A stretch of DNA of 64,000 nucleotides from Mangrovibacterium lignilyticum (GTDB lineage: Bacteria > Bacteroidota > Bacteroidia > Bacteroidales > Prolixibacteraceae): contig NZ_WKLH01000003.1 in the NCBI RefSeq assembly GCF_010882175.1, forward strand, positions 62,001 through 126,000, read 5' to 3'. Below the pieces are notes generated by a model. The model did no database searches, was not told the origin of the DNA, and saw only the letters and a list, made by a program, of their open reading frames with translations. Shown one piece after another: positions 18,879 through 27,140 of the stretch; position 1 is the first letter of the stretch, and every line of letters starts with the position of its first letter. The translations under genes and the position numbers were made by a program.

Positions 18879-20446
18879 TAAAAGACTTTCTCCAGATAAA
18901 AGGTTGTTTCAATTTCCTGCCCCTCCCGAAGAACGGTCATATTTATTTTCCGGTCTTCCTTACTCATCAGGATCAAATTTATATCATTTAAAGATAAACT
19001 TTTATGATGAGAACGATTTACCGATAAAATTTGATCATTTTCTTTCAAACCGGCACGTTCACCTGGTGAACCAGCCCGCACCATATCAATTTGGAAGATA
19101 GGCATTCCCGGAAACGGATTGGAAATTTCAAGCCCGCTCATGTTGTAATTGAAATCTTCATTGACTTTGCTCGTTGGTCTCAGCTTAATTTGGCTGCCCG
19201 GATAGTCGATAGTAACATAAAAACGACGAAGAATCTCAGCACCAAGCGTTCCGTTTCGATCATCGGTTATAATCTGATCAACTAATTCCGCCTCGGGGAA
19301 TGACACAATGGGCTCGTCCAAAATCAGTGGTCCAACCCAAATACCGCCGATACGGCCTTTTTTCCCATATAAGTCGCCGTTCAATCCCCGCCCCAAGAAT
19401 GCTTCAATATTATTAACCGGTAACCCAATGCGGTTATCCGATTTTGTTGACAACCAAATGGCATCGCTGGCCCCCGTATCAACCAGCAACTTAACAGGTA
19501 CATATTCGTTTTTATCGGTCACAATGGTCGTCCGAACGTAGGGCTTATTGTGCTCAAAGTGAATTGGCATAACAATGTCGCGGTTAATCACCCGGTCCCT
19601 GTAATATTTCGGTTTAATCAGCGTCAACTTATGATTATCGTAATCAATCTCAACAACAAAATCTTTAAACAAATCGAATCCAATCAGTCCGTGAACAGGC
19701 AGTCCCAAAATCTGTGAAATCTGGAAATCATCATCAATCACCATATGCACTTCCTGGTTGTACGAAACCAGCCCGCTACCGATCTTCATCGTATTATTTC
19801 CTGAACGATAAGCAGTCATGCTCTCACCTTCTCCCAAGCCGGAAATAGAAACCGGCTGCATATAATTCAGACTCAATTTATCAACAAAAGGCAATTCCGT
19901 AATAATCGGAATCCGAACACCAGTATCCAAAATAAAGTTCAGCGTATCAGAGTCATTAATGATAACCGGAATGATGATGAGATTACTGGCTGTTTTGAAA
20001 TCAATCGTCAGACTTTTATCCTTTTTATTGATGAATTCGAAGCGATTTTTACCCGGCGTGTAGCGAATTTTCCGTTCATAGTCAAGCGATTCCTTGAGCG
20101 GTACATAATCGCGCACCACCAGAATATTATCCTCTATTTCGAAAATGAGGTAATAGTCCTTCATCAACTTTTCCAGCACATACCGAATCGGCACATTCGA
20201 AATGTTCAAACTCACTTTTTTGCCTTCAACCAGTTTCGAATTGTACGAGTAATCCAGGTTGAAATACTCACAGATCCGCTGAATGACATTCGAAAGCGAT
20301 TCCTCTTCAGCGACAATACTGATATTCTGATCCAGTATCGATTTTCTAGGTTTGTCATCTTGGGCTGAAGCTGTCAACGAAGCGAACATCAACAGGATGA
20401 TCGCCAGCACAGCAGCCAATCTCCCACTCCATCTTTTCGTTTTCAT
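18878..20446 (-). CDS. STN-domain two-lobed aspartic protease with PDZ domain
   Basis: A 522-residue exported protein with domains in this order. Signal peptide about 1-29 (ASLTASAQ). STN domain about 38-112 (ISIVAEEESLSNVIQRICEY, VSLNISNVPIRYVLEKL). First retropepsin-like lobe with FILDTGVRIP (Asp174 in DTG). Second lobe with KLLVDTGASDAIWLS (Asp323 in DTG). C-terminal PDZ about 435-515 (FQIDMVRAGSPGERAGLKEN). Having both DTG aspartates in one chain is the arrangement of a self-sufficient pepsin-type active site. It follows fecR by 20 nt and is translationally coupled to the next gene. The combination suggests regulated periplasmic proteolysis linked to the sigma/FecR pair; the substrate is inference only. 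Confidence 0.87.
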   Translation of the reverse strand: MKTKRWSGRLAAVLAIILLMFASLTASAQDDKPRKSILDQNISIVAEEESLSNVIQRICEYFNLDYSYNSKLVEGKKVSLNISNVPIRYVLEKLMKDYYLIFEIEDNILVVRDYVPLKESLDYERKIRYTPGKNRFEFINKKDKSLTIDFKTASNLIIIPVIINDSDTLNFILDTGVRIPIITELPFVDKLSLNYMQPVSISGLGEGESMTAYRSGNNTMKIGSGLVSYNQEVHMVIDDDFQISQILGLPVHGLIGFDLFKDFVVEIDYDNHKLTLIKPKYYRDRVINRDIVMPIHFEHNKPYVRTTIVTDKNEYVPVKLLVDTGASDAIWLSTKSDNRIGLPVNNIEAFLGRGLNGDLYGKKGRIGGIWVGPLILDEPIVSFPEAELVDQIITDDRNGTLGAEILRRFYVTIDYPGSQIKLRPTSKVNEDFNYNMSGLEISNPFPGMPIFQIDMVRAGSPGERAGLKENDQILSVNRSHHKSLSLNDINLILMSKEDRKINMTVLREGQEIETTFYLEKVF

Positions 20447-20466
20447 AGCTTATTGGTTTTCAGTTT

Positions 20467-21468
20467 TTAATTTTTCTGTAAGAGATAATTGCTTTCGTCG
20501 ATTTGATCTAATTCCAGCTTGTGAGTCATCGCAATGACCTCTAAAATAAACCGGACAGGCCGGTCATCAAATCGGGCAGTCAGCAACAGCTTTTCCATTT
20601 CCGGATCAGCTGTCGCGATCTCCACCCTGTAAACTTTGTTCAATTGTTCTATGACGTCTTTGAGGCTTGTTTTATTAAAAATGAATGAATGTGTTTTCCA
20701 GGCCAGGTAATTCAGATCATCATTCTGAATTCGTTGAAATTGCGGCGAATCATCATTCAAAACACCTTTTTCGCCGGGAGTTAGAATCACATCATCATCT
20801 GTCGATGCTATTTCGCTGGATGAAACCTGAACACGTCCGGTTTTTACCACCACAGAAACTTCACCCGTTTGCGGGTAGGCATTCACATTAAATGAAGTTC
20901 CCAAAACCTGAATATCGGCTTTCCCCGCATGAATAATAAACGGCTGATCCGGATTGGGCAGAACTTCAAAAAAGCCTTCTCCATCCAACTCGACTTCCCG
21001 GTACTTTCCAGTAAAATGATCGGGATAAGAAAGATGACTACCGTAATTCAAAGTAACCATCGAGCCATCAGCCAATTCGATTTTGGTCAGTCCGTAATTG
21101 TCAACCGCTGCAACTTCTTCCTGTGCGTTCAGCCAACCAGCCTCACTGGCCCAATAAGCAACTGAGCCAACCAGCAAGCCGACCAGAATGACGGCAGCGA
21201 TCCTTCTCCAAACCGAACTTAGTCTGAAAACTTTAGTTTCGGAATTTTGATGAATAGCGGCTTCAACCTTCGGTAAATCCTGTTCTGGTGAAAATCTTTT
21301 CTGCTTAAAATGAAGGTCGATTTGACGAGCAGTTTCCCGGATATCATTCAATTCATCCGGCTCCCAATCCGTCAATTCAAGATTGGACTTTTCGGCAGTC
21401 CGTTCATCAAACAACTGTTTGGCCAAGGCTGCCCATTTTTTGTTGATATCGTTCTTATCTGTTCCCAT
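20467..21468 (-). CDS. FecR-family anti-sigma factor
   Basis: Inner-membrane anti-sigma/sigma-activator protein of 333 residues. The cytoplasmic N-terminus (1-90) is followed by one transmembrane segment at about 92-111 (VILVGLLVGSVAYWA). A periplasmic FecR domain covers about 125-225 (ELADGSMVTLNYGSHLSYP, GEGFFEV, VLGTSFNVNAYP). A C-terminal STN-like DUF4974 domain covers about 255-333 (FIFNKTSLKDVIEQLNKVYRVEI). It sits 44 nt downstream of its sigma gene. The signal would normally come from the STN domain of a TonB receptor. Here the only local STN domains are in the two genes downstream. Confidence 0.95.
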   Translation of the reverse strand: MGTDKNDINKKWAALAKQLFDERTAEKSNLELTDWEPDELNDIRETARQIDLHFKQKRFSPEQDLPKVEAAIHQNSETKVFRLSSVWRRIAAVILVGLLVGSVAYWASEAGWLNAQEEVAAVDNYGLTKIELADGSMVTLNYGSHLSYPDHFTGKYREVELDGEGFFEVLPNPDQPFIIHAGKADIQVLGTSFNVNAYPQTGEVSVVVKTGRVQVSSSEIASTDDDVILTPGEKGVLNDDSPQFQRIQNDDLNYLAWKTHSFIFNKTSLKDVIEQLNKVYRVEIATADPEMEKLLLTARFDDRPVRFILEVIAMTHKLELDQIDESNYLLQKN

Positions 21469-21512
21469 TTGCAGTTATGACAGGGAACCACCGGCAACAC
21501 CCCTAAGGAAAA

Positions 21513-22091
21513 TCAAAAATATTTCCGAAAAAGGCTGATCCCAATCAACAAATGGCGATACTCTTTGAGATCCTCTCGCAAATGTTTCAATGCCAATCCC
21601 ATTTGCGTTTCAACCGTTTTCACGGATATCCCCAGGCGATCCGCAATTTCGCGGTACGTTAGTTCATCCTCGCGGCTAAGCTTGAATATTTCTTTGCGTT
21701 TGGGTGGAAGGGATTCGATACTCGCTTCAATTTTTTGATGTAAGTCAACTTCAACAAAATACTGATCAACTTGACTATCCTTCTCGTCAGACGCCAATTT
21801 GTCCAGGTATTTTTGCTCAACCTTTTTATGATTGATCCAGTTTATCAACTGGTTTTTTACGGCCCGAAACAGATAGCTTTTCACGGAAGTGTGTACCCAA
21901 ATTTGCTGTCGTTTTTCCCAAAGTTGAACAAAAACCTCCTGTACCAATTCCCTGGTTTTCTGATCATCGTCCAAAAGTCCATAAGCGAACAGGCAAAGCC
22001 CCGAATAGTAACGATTAAAAAGCTCGCTAAAAGCTTTTTCATCGTCTTGTTTCAATTTTGAAAATAATTCGAGATCGGTTGCTGCCTTCAT
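21513..22091 (-). CDS. ECF RNA polymerase sigma factor (Bacteroidota FecI-like)
   Basis: A 192-residue extracytoplasmic-function sigma factor. Region 2 is at about 20-90 (FNRYYSGLCLFAYGLLDDDQ, VQEVFVQLWEKRQQIW, YLFRAVKNQLINWINH). Region 4 is at about 120-180 (LPPKRKEIFKLSREDELTYR, EIADRLGISVKTVETQMG). The short variable linker and the motif order match the FecI-like family that pairs with FecR. It is the first gene of the five-gene operon running to 15001. The upstream minus-strand sequence contains near matches to TAnnTTTG (for example CATCTTTG at 22120-22127), none exact. Confidence 0.95.
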   Translation of the reverse strand: MKAATDLELFSKLKQDDEKAFSELFNRYYSGLCLFAYGLLDDDQKTRELVQEVFVQLWEKRQQIWVHTSVKSYLFRAVKNQLINWINHKKVEQKYLDKLASDEKDSQVDQYFVEVDLHQKIEASIESLPPKRKEIFKLSREDELTYREIADRLGISVKTVETQMGLALKHLREDLKEYRHLLIGISLFRKYF

Positions 22092-22185
22092 CTTTCAGGG
22101 GAAATAGGGTGCAAAATTCAAAGATGGCTTAAAACCATTAAAACGAAGCCTCTGTTACTATATTTTTCAACATAAGTAAACATTC

Positions 22186-22193
22186 TATATTTG
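22186..22193 (+). promoter_or_regulatory. promoter -7 box of the peptide transporter gene
   Basis: TATATTTG, an exact TAnnTTTG match, 25 nt before the ATG at 22218. Confidence 0.5.
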
Positions 22194-22217
22194 TAGAAAT
22201 CCTGAAACGAAATACCT

Positions 22218-23600
22218 ATGAAAGAACAAAAATTGCCTGTTCGGTTTAGCCGGCCATTCTGGGTGGCCAACTCAGTTGAACTGCTTGAGCGTTTAGCCTA
22301 CTACGCTATTTTTATCGTTATCACCATTTACCTGTCTAATGTTTGGGGCTTTTCCGATATCGAAGCTGGCTGGATCAGCGGTGTTTTCTCGGCTACTTTG
22401 TACTTGTTACCCACCTTTGTTGGCGCATATGCCGATAAAATCGGATTTAGAAGCGCGATTATCATTGCCTTCAGTCTATTGACAATTGGTTATGCCGGAC
22501 TCGGAATCTTACCCACAATGCTGCAAAGTGCCGGACTAGTGAGCTATGGCATGGAGACAAGCTTCAACGGGCTCAACGAAAGCATTCTGCGGTGGTCAAT
22601 TGTGCCGGTCATGGTTTTAATCGTTATTGGTGGCTCGTTTATTAAATCAGTCATTTCAGGTACCGTGGCTCGCGAAACAACCTCCGAAACCAGGGCCCGC
22701 GGTTATGCCATTTTCTATATGATGGTCAACATCGGGGCATTCATTGGTAAAACCGTCGTCGATCCGCTGCGAAAAAGTTTGGGCGACCAAGGACTCGTTT
22801 ATCTCAACTTCTTTTCGGCAACCATGACTGCCTTGGCTCTGATTGCTGTTTTCTTTCTTTATAAATCTGCTAAAACAGAAGGACAAGGCAAATCATTTCG
22901 CGAAATTGGTACCGGCCTGGTCAAAGTCGTCAGTAATGTGAAACTACTGGTTCTGATTCTAATCATCAGTGGTTTTTGGATGATCCAAAGTCAGATGTAC
23001 GCCACCATGCCCAAGTACGTCATCCGCATGATTGGCCAGGAAGCTTCACCCGGCTGGTATGCCAACGTGAACCCGCTGATCGTCTTCCTGATGGTCAATA
23101 TTGTCACATCGTTTATGAAGAAGTATACTGCCCTTCGATCGATGACAATTGGGATGCTGATCATTCCTTTATCGGCTCTCATCATGTCTTTCGGCACCCT
23201 GATCGGCAAAGACTTCATCCTCGGATTGCACCCGGTTGCTTTTATGATGATTGTTGGAATTGCTTCCCAGGCCATTGCCGAATGTTTTATTTCACCCCGT
23301 TACCTGGAATATTTTTCATTGCAATCACCTAAGGGTGAAGAAGGCCTTTATCTTGGATTTAGCCATTTACATTCGTTCTTCTCGTACTTATTTGCCTTTG
23401 GACTGGGAGGATACCTGCTGGACAAATATTGTCCCGATCCCAAACTGTTTGAGTCGGCAGAAGCTTACCGACAAGCAACAGCTCACGCCCATTACATTTG
23501 GTTTGTGTTTGTCGGAATCGGTATGATTTCAGCTCTGGCTCTGCTTGTTTATGGTTATTTGATAAAGAAAAAAGAACCTGTTCAGCCCGCAAATTCATGA
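22218..23600 (+). CDS. MFS/POT-type peptide transporter
   Basis: A 460-residue inner-membrane protein with about 12 hydrophobic segments. The first transmembrane helix carries ELLERLAYYAIF, matching the ExxERxxYY proton-coupling motif of the POT (proton-dependent oligopeptide transporter) family. The segment GTVARETTSETRARGYAIFYMMVNIGAFIG, given here only by position (about 153-182), is the second POT-like landmark. The likely role is uptake of di- or tripeptides with protons. It has its own promoter and no linked peptidase, so specificity is open. Confidence 0.85.
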   Translation: MKEQKLPVRFSRPFWVANSVELLERLAYYAIFIVITIYLSNVWGFSDIEAGWISGVFSATLYLLPTFVGAYADKIGFRSAIIIAFSLLTIGYAGLGILPTMLQSAGLVSYGMETSFNGLNESILRWSIVPVMVLIVIGGSFIKSVISGTVARETTSETRARGYAIFYMMVNIGAFIGKTVVDPLRKSLGDQGLVYLNFFSATMTALALIAVFFLYKSAKTEGQGKSFREIGTGLVKVVSNVKLLVLILIISGFWMIQSQMYATMPKYVIRMIGQEASPGWYANVNPLIVFLMVNIVTSFMKKYTALRSMTIGMLIIPLSALIMSFGTLIGKDFILGLHPVAFMMIVGIASQAIAECFISPRYLEYFSLQSPKGEEGLYLGFSHLHSFFSYLFAFGLGGYLLDKYCPDPKLFESAEAYRQATAHAHYIWFVFVGIGMISALALLVYGYLIKKKEPVQPANS

Positions 23601-23737
23601 ATTTGGTACCAAAAGAGAAATAAAAATCCGAAACGGAAAGCATCGCTCAAATCGTACATCTCATTGAATTTCAGAATATTTTATTGATGCGCGCAAGTCC
23701 GGTCAAATTGAACACAAAAAGTTTTTAGAGATATTGC

Positions 23738-23767
23738 TTTGAGCGAACGATTTTTCCATTATTTTTG
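23738..23767 (+). promoter_or_regulatory. tRNA-Leu promoter
   Basis: A -33 box TTTG (23738-23741), an 18-nt spacer and a -7 box TATTTTTG (23760-23767) fit the Bacteroidota consensus. Transcription would begin about 60 nt before the tRNA. Confidence 0.55.
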
Positions 23768-23834
23768 CATCGCTAATTCAGCAACGGGTGGTTACCCCGA
23801 GACATCGGAAAACAAAAACCACCAGTGCCAACAA

Positions 23835-23918
23835 GCCCGGGTGGCGGAATTGGTAGACGCGCTGGATTCAAAATCCAGTTCTGGCAACGGAGTGCGGGTT
23901 CGATTCCCGCCCCGGGTA
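23835..23918 (+). tRNA. tRNA-Leu (anticodon CAA)
   Basis: An 84-nt cloverleaf. Acceptor stem GCCCGGG pairs with CCCGGGT (one G-U pair), discriminator A. The anticodon stem CTGGA/TCCAG encloses the loop TTCAAAA, giving anticodon CAA. An extended variable arm, as expected for leucine, lies between the anticodon and T arms. T stem GCGGG/CCCGC encloses TTCGATT. CCA is not encoded. A terminator follows immediately. Confidence 0.95.
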
Positions 23919-23920
23919 CA

Positions 23921-23946
23921 AAGGCATCCTTTCGGATGCCTTTTTT
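23921..23946 (+). terminator. terminator of tRNA-Leu
   Basis: AGGCATCC and GGATGCCT form a strong stem with a short loop, followed by TTTTTT. Confidence 0.85.
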
Positions 23947-23998
23947 ATTTTATATCAAATTATGGTGAGTGGGTATAGCATTTAAGTTTCAGATGCAA

Positions 23999-24006
23999 TA
24001 TCTTTG
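23999..24006 (+). promoter_or_regulatory. response-regulator promoter -7 box
   Basis: TATCTTTG matches TAnnTTTG exactly. It overlaps the upstream TTG (24004) that would otherwise open the frame, so translation must begin at the ATG at 24031. Confidence 0.5.
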
Positions 24007-24030
24007 TTAATCACGATAAAAAAGAAATAC

Positions 24031-24408
24031 ATGATTGTTGTTGATTCACTCAAAATATTGATTGCAGAGGATGTGGAGTCAAACTTTCTGTATTTGAATG
24101 CTGTACTCAGTAAAATCAAAGCAGATATTGTTTGGGCCAAAAACGGGCGGGAAGCTGTTGAGTTGTTTAAAGAACATCAGGACTTTGACTTAATTCTTAT
24201 GGATTTGCAAATGCCCGAGATGAATGGCTACGAAGCAACCAGGCATATAAAATCAATGAATCCAGCCATTCCGGTTATAGCGCAAACAGCTTTTGCTATG
24301 GCCGAAGACCGCGCTAAAGCACTCGATGCCGGTTGCGACGACTACCTGGCCAAACCGATCCGATCAAAAGATTTACTGAATCTGGTCGAAAAATTTATGC
24401 ACGTCTGA
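24031..24408 (+). CDS. single-domain response regulator (CheY-like)
   Basis: A stand-alone receiver domain of 125 residues with no output domain. The acidic pair is in LIAEDVESN, the phosphoacceptor Asp in DLILMDLQMPEMNGYEA, the conserved Thr/Ala switch in IPVIAQTAFAM (Thr), and the Lys in DDYLAKPIRS. I chose the ATG at 24031 because the promoter overlaps the earlier TTG. Receivers of this LQMPEMNGYEA type often pair with hybrid histidine kinases. No kinase is encoded nearby, so the partner is elsewhere. A terminator follows. Confidence 0.9.
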   Translation: MIVVDSLKILIAEDVESNFLYLNAVLSKIKADIVWAKNGREAVELFKEHQDFDLILMDLQMPEMNGYEATRHIKSMNPAIPVIAQTAFAMAEDRAKALDAGCDDYLAKPIRSKDLLNLVEKFMHV

Positions 24409-24432
24409 TTATCTTTCCATTCCAAGAATAGA

Positions 24433-24468
24433 AAAACGCTCATTTCTTAATAAGGATGGGCGTTTTTT
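24433..24468 (+). terminator. terminator of the response-regulator gene
   Basis: AAAACGCTCAT and ATGGGCGTTTT pair with one mismatch around a short loop, followed by TT. Confidence 0.7.
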
Positions 24469-24504
24469 AGTGTTAAAGAATAGCTCAAAAGTAATCGCAT
24501 TTAT

Positions 24505-24512
24505 TACTTTTG
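24505..24512 (+). promoter_or_regulatory. dCMP deaminase promoter -7 box
   Basis: TACTTTTG, an exact TAnnTTTG match, 20 nt before the ATG at 24532, implying a very short leader. Confidence 0.5.
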
Positions 24513-24531
24513 AAAATTCAGAAAAAAAGAA

Positions 24532-24957
24532 ATGGACAAAAAACAATACCTCCTCGACAAGCGATACCTCAAGATGGCCAATATTTGGGCTCAGAATTCC
24601 TATTGCAAACGCCGCCAGGTTGGCGCCATTTTAGTAAAAGATCAGATGATCATTTCCGATGGTTATAATGGAACTCCCTCGGGATTTGAAAATATCTGCG
24701 AAGACGAAAACAATAAAACCAAGCCATACGTTTTGCATGCTGAAGCGAATGCAATCACCAAAGTTGCCAAATCGGGCAATAGCAGTGATGGCGCAACCAT
24801 GTATGTTACTTCCTCGCCGTGTATGGAATGCTCAAAAATAATTATTCAGGCAGGCATCAAGCGTGTTGTTTTTACGGATAACTACAGGCTTGAAGATGGC
24901 ATTGAACTACTTAAAAGAGCAAATATTGAAGTCGTTCAGGTGGAAATTGAAGATTAA
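24532..24957 (+). CDS. deoxycytidylate (dCMP) deaminase
   Basis: Zinc-dependent deaminase converting dCMP to dUMP for thymidylate synthesis. The 141-residue protein has the CDA-fold zinc motif HAEANAI (catalytic Glu after the His) and SPCMECSK (two zinc cysteines), plus the N-terminal QNSYCKRRQVGAILVKD typical of the ComEB/dCMP group. It is followed 23 nt later by the processing protease gene and they may be co-transcribed. A different cytidine-type substrate is possible, but the length and N-terminus fit dCMP deaminase. Confidence 0.9.
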   Translation: MDKKQYLLDKRYLKMANIWAQNSYCKRRQVGAILVKDQMIISDGYNGTPSGFENICEDENNKTKPYVLHAEANAITKVAKSGNSSDGATMYVTSSPCMECSKIIIQAGIKRVVFTDNYRLEDGIELLKRANIEVVQVEIED

Positions 24958-24980
24958 AAAAAAGATTAGAAAACGAAAAC

Positions 24981-26615
24981 ATGAAGAAACGGATTAGCAT
25001 CTACTTACCTTTATTGATAGCAGTATCAGTCATTGTGGGAATATTTTTGGGCAACCATCTAACCAGTCAGTCCAGCCACGGTGGATTCCAGAACTTTGCT
25101 GCACCCAAACCCGATAAACTGAGTACCATTGTCGACTTAATCGCCAATGCTTATGTCGACTCGGTTGGTACCGACCAAATGGTAGAAGATGCCATTCCCG
25201 TTCTGCTCAAAAATCTAGATCCCCATTCAACCTACATTCCTGCTCGTGATATGCAGGAGGTTAACGAAGAAATGCAAGGGAATTTCGGCGGCATTGGCGT
25301 TCAATTTTCCATCCACAACGATACCGTTCAGGTTGTTGATGTTATTTCCGGAGGCCCTTCATCTAAGTTGGGGATCCAACCGGGCGACCGCATTGTCATA
25401 GTAAATGACTCTCTTATCGCCGGTAATGGTGTAAAAAATGAAACCGTCTTAAACCTGCTTCGCGGAGAAAAAGGCACACAGGTTAATGTGGGAATCAAGC
25501 GAAAAGGAATCAAAGATTTAATGCGTTACGACATTACCCGTGGCGACATTCCAATCATCAGTGTTGATGTTAGCTACATGATTAATGATAGTACCGGCTA
25601 TGTTAAAGTGAGCCGTTTTGCTGAGAAGACCGTCGCCGAATTTATGGAGGCTGTCAGTAAAATAACCGGTGAAGGTGCCAAGCAAATCATTGTCGATTTA
25701 CGTGGAAACCCCGGAGGATATTTGATGGCAACGGTTAAGATGGTCAATGAATTTCTGGACGAGGGAGATTTGATTGTTTACACAGAAGGACATTCGCAAG
25801 CACGGAAAACATATTCGGCAACCGGAAAAGCCCATTGGAAAGATAAACGTGTGTTTGTATTGATGGACGAATATTCAGCTTCAGCAAGTGAAATTTTCGC
25901 CGGTGCATTGCAGGATAACGACAAAGGCGTTATCGTTGGACGCCGTTCGTTTGGAAAAGGGTTGGTGCAAGAGCAAATTCCTTTTAACGACGGTTCTGCT
26001 TTGCGACTGACTGTTGCCCGTTACTATACACCAAGTGGACGCTGCATTCAAAAACCTTACAGTGAGGGAACCGATGAATATTATCACGACATCATGAACC
26101 GCGCAGTACACGGTGAATTAGAAGTAGCCGACAGTATTCAGTTTTCTGACACCTTGAAATATGAAACCAAAGGCGGACGAACCGTTTACGGTGGTGGTGG
26201 CATCATGCCCGACTATTTTGTGCCAATGGACACGACTGGTTATTCTGACTATTATTCGAAAATTACCCAGAAAGCACTGGTTTATCATTTCGCTTTCGAT
26301 TACAGCGATAAGCACCGGGTAGAACTCGCTAAACTTTCAACCCCGGAACAATTCGTTCAATATTTGCAAAAAGAAAAAGTGTTGGATCAGTTTATCGCTT
26401 ATGCTGAGGGAGAAGGTGTTAAACGCAGCACTTCAGACTTAAAAATATCTGGCAAAATCATTGAATATCAACTCATGGCATACATCACCCGGAACATTAT
26501 CGGCGATGATGGATTCTACCCGATTATTCAACAAATCGACAAAACATTGCAAAAAGCCATCGAACTTTCGGAGGAAAATCGTTCGCTCACACAACTTTTA
26601 GCTGTAACAAAATAA
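24981..26615 (+). CDS. S41-family C-terminal processing protease
   Basis: A periplasmic serine protease of 544 residues. It has a signal anchor (about 8-27), an N-terminal helical domain, a PDZ domain at about 95-180 (GNFGGIGVQFSIHNDTVQVV, GIQPGDRIVIVND), and an S41 catalytic core. The Ser/Lys dyad is Ser301 in EYSASASEIFAG and Lys326 in RRSFGKGLVQ, 25 residues apart as in Prc. A C-terminal extension of about 150 residues follows the core. It sits directly before the sigma gene (15 nt gap), so it may be co-transcribed with the sigma/anti-sigma unit. Whether it cleaves the anti-sigma factor is speculation. Confidence 0.93.
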   Translation: MKKRISIYLPLLIAVSVIVGIFLGNHLTSQSSHGGFQNFAAPKPDKLSTIVDLIANAYVDSVGTDQMVEDAIPVLLKNLDPHSTYIPARDMQEVNEEMQGNFGGIGVQFSIHNDTVQVVDVISGGPSSKLGIQPGDRIVIVNDSLIAGNGVKNETVLNLLRGEKGTQVNVGIKRKGIKDLMRYDITRGDIPIISVDVSYMINDSTGYVKVSRFAEKTVAEFMEAVSKITGEGAKQIIVDLRGNPGGYLMATVKMVNEFLDEGDLIVYTEGHSQARKTYSATGKAHWKDKRVFVLMDEYSASASEIFAGALQDNDKGVIVGRRSFGKGLVQEQIPFNDGSALRLTVARYYTPSGRCIQKPYSEGTDEYYHDIMNRAVHGELEVADSIQFSDTLKYETKGGRTVYGGGGIMPDYFVPMDTTGYSDYYSKITQKALVYHFAFDYSDKHRVELAKLSTPEQFVQYLQKEKVLDQFIAYAEGEGVKRSTSDLKISGKIIEYQLMAYITRNIIGDDGFYPIIQQIDKTLQKAIELSEENRSLTQLLAVTK

Positions 26616-26630
26616 CATCTCGCTCGTCAT

Positions 26631-27137
26631 ATGGGGAAATGTACAGAAAACCCCATGACCGTTGAAGAGTATAACATTGCCGTGAAGCAGCACGCTGATG
26701 GTGTTTTTCGATTTGTTTTGAAAAATATTCGCGACGAAGAAAAAGCCCGCGATATTGTTCAGGACAGCTTCGAGAAGCTCTGGATTCATCGTAGCAATGT
26801 GTCCGGCGATAAGCTGAAAGCTTACCTCTACTCAACGGCTTACCATCGTTTGATTGACCTGGTAAGAAAAGACCGCCGCCTGAGCCTGATGGACGAAGTT
26901 CGATCGGAAGATGTTCACTTTGAACAGTATTCCGACTTGCATGAAATCCTGAGCAAGGCTATTCTTTTACTTCCAAACGATCAGCGTTCTGTACTGCTTT
27001 TGCGCGACTATGAAGGTTATTCCTACAAAGAAATAGCGGAGATTACAACACTCAACGAATCGCAGGTAAAGGTTTATATTTACCGTGCCCGGGTGTTTTT
27101 GAAGAATTATATTGGGAAAATGGATGTTTTAGTTTGA
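26631..27137 (+). CDS. ECF RNA polymerase sigma factor
   Basis: A 168-residue sigma-70 family protein. Region 2 is at about 20-90 (DEEKARDIVQDSFEKLW, KAYLYSTAYHRLIDLVRKD) and region 4 at about 110-160 (LPNDQRSVLLLRDYEGYSYK, EIAEITTLNESQVKVYIYRA). Translation may begin at 26631 or at the second Met (26655, MTVEEYN), which looks more natural. It differs from the FecI-like factor at 21513. The partner is the membrane protein encoded 3 nt downstream. Confidence 0.93.
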   Translation: MGKCTENPMTVEEYNIAVKQHADGVFRFVLKNIRDEEKARDIVQDSFEKLWIHRSNVSGDKLKAYLYSTAYHRLIDLVRKDRRLSLMDEVRSEDVHFEQYSDLHEILSKAILLLPNDQRSVLLLRDYEGYSYKEIAEITTLNESQVKVYIYRARVFLKNYIGKMDVLV

Positions 27138-27140
27138 AAG

